NCBI GenBank assembly: GCA_001311585.1
Contig: BBBN01000079.1
Location: forward strand, 1 to 6,945
Length of the DNA: 6,945 bases
Direction: 5' to 3'
Origin: Thermus sp. JCM 17653
Lineage (GTDB): Bacteria > Deinococcota > Deinococci > Deinococcales > Thermaceae
Numbering within the stretch: position 1 is the first letter of the stretch; each line of letters starts with the position of its first letter. Below, one piece after another: positions 5,939 to 6,945 of this stretch. The position numbers and the translations under genes were made by a program. The notes beneath the pieces were generated by a model. That model was given only the letters and a program-made list of their open reading frames with translations, did not search any database and was not told the DNA's origin.

Positions 5939-6942
5939 ATGGCGTACCGCATCTGCTTGATCGAAGGCGACGGCATCGGGCACGAAGTGGTTCCGGCGGC
6001 GAGGAGGGTCTTGGAGGCCACCGGCCTTCCCCTGGAGTTCGTGGAGGCCGAGGCGGGCTGGGAAACCTTTGAGCGAAGAGGCACCTCCGTCCCCGAGGAA
6101 ACCGTAGAGAAGATCCTTTCCTGCCACGCCACCCTCTTCGGGGCGGCCACGAGTCCCACGCGCAAGGTGCCGGGCTTCTTCGGGGCCATTCGCTACCTGA
6201 GGCGCAGGCTAGACCTCTACGCCAACGTCCGCCCCGCCAAAAGCCGCCCCATTCCCCAAAGCCGCCCCGGGGTGGACCTGGTCATCGTGCGGGAGAACAC
6301 CGAAGGGCTTTACGTGGAGCAGGAAAGGCGCTACCTGGACGTGGCCATCGCCGATGCGGTGATCTCCCGGAAGGCCAGCGAGCGCATCGGCCGGGTTGCC
6401 CTGAGGATCGCCGAGGGCCGTCCTCGCAAGACCCTCCACATCGCCCACAAGGCCAACGTCCTCCCCCTCACCCAGGGGCTCTTCCTGGACACGGTCAAGG
6501 AAGTGGCCAGGGACTTTCCCCTGGTGAACGTCCAGGACATCATCGTGGACAACTGCGCCATGCAGCTCGTCATGCGTCCCGAGCGCTTTGACGTCATCGT
6601 CACCACCAACCTCCTGGGGGACATCCTCTCCGACCTCACCGCCGGGCTCGTGGGGGGCTTGGGCCTCGCCCCTTCCGCCAACATCGGGGATACCACGGCG
6701 GTCTTTGAGCCCGTCCACGGCTCCGCCCCCGACATCGCGGGCAAGGGCATCGCCAACCCCACGGCGGCCATCCTCTCGGCGGCATGATGCTGGACTACCT
6801 GGGGGAGAAGGAAGCCGCCAAGCGGGTGGAAGAGGCGGTGGACCTGGTGCTGGAGAAGGGCCCCCGCACCCCGGATCTCGGGGGCAACGCCACCACGGAA
6901 GCCTTCACCCAAGCGGTGGTGGCGGCCTTGCAATCCCTTTAA
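5939..6942 (+). CDS. hicdh: Homoisocitrate dehydrogenase, frame broken near 6783
   Basis: This enzyme oxidatively decarboxylates homoisocitrate to 2-oxoadipate with NAD+ in the alpha-aminoadipate route to lysine, in the cytosol. With one C restored near 6783 (ILSAA then [15 protein letters not shown]) it is 334 residues, the length I recall for the Thermus thermophilus enzyme, and almost identical to it. Substrate-site residues are visible: S72, R85, R88, R98, R118 and Y125 ([11 protein letters not shown]), K171 (HIAHKANVL), and metal ligands D204, D228 and D232 (IIVDNC and [10 protein letters not shown]). The family is the beta-decarboxylating dehydrogenases, along with isocitrate and isopropylmalate dehydrogenases; R85 and the REN motif favour homoisocitrate. 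GGAGG lies four bases before the ATG. It is separate from any other lysine gene here. The deletion is probably a sequencing error. Confidence 0.96.
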
Positions 6943-6945
6943 CCC

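Noticed and set aside
6209..6933. Minus-strand frames opposite homoisocitrate dehydrogenase
   Set aside because: Shadows of a strongly conserved plus-strand enzyme.

Overview
The window comes from a GC-rich thermophile that is almost certainly a Thermus species. The last gene, homoisocitrate dehydrogenase, matches from memory the Thermus thermophilus enzyme nearly residue for residue. Coding regions show very high third-position GC, two tRNA genes carry encoded CCA ends, and promoters have Thermus-like -35/-10 boxes with several start codons lying 6-7 bases after a -10 box (leaderless style).

Layout. Bases 1-628 hold a minus-strand pair: a cupin protein followed, five bases downstream, by a truncated unknown gene. 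Bases 642-985 carry tRNA-Pro(GGG) and tRNA-Ile(GAT), each with its own TTGACG-17-TAnnCT promoter and terminator hairpin. Bases 1007-1741 hold two small unknown proteins transcribed divergently, one probably a winged helix. Bases 1747-3227 are guaB (IMP dehydrogenase) on the minus strand. Bases 3228-3673 have no convincing gene but contain an extended -10 promoter, several hairpins and two T-tract terminator-like structures, so an untranslated RNA is possible. Bases 3674-3885 form a compact unit: a consensus promoter, a strong ribosome binding site, a 29-residue peptide that is essentially a bare signal peptide, and a strong terminator. Bases 3919-5874 encode a multi-pass membrane HD-GYP phosphodiesterase-like protein and a DUF5317-like membrane protein. 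The window ends with homoisocitrate dehydrogenase (5939-6942).

The part most likely to be new is the isolated signal-peptide-like gene immediately upstream of a membrane sensor fused to an HD-GYP domain. A secreted-peptide / cyclic-di-GMP link is a reasonable hypothesis but nothing in the sequence proves it.

Quality warning. At least eight single-base deletions, mostly of a G or C in a short run, break reading frames that are otherwise perfectly conserved: four in guaB and one each in the first partial gene, the HD-GYP gene, the DUF5317-like gene and homoisocitrate dehydrogenase. Essential, unlinked genes are hit alike, so these look like sequencing or assembly errors and not real pseudogenes. 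Coordinates for the broken genes are given as full spans across the frame breaks.
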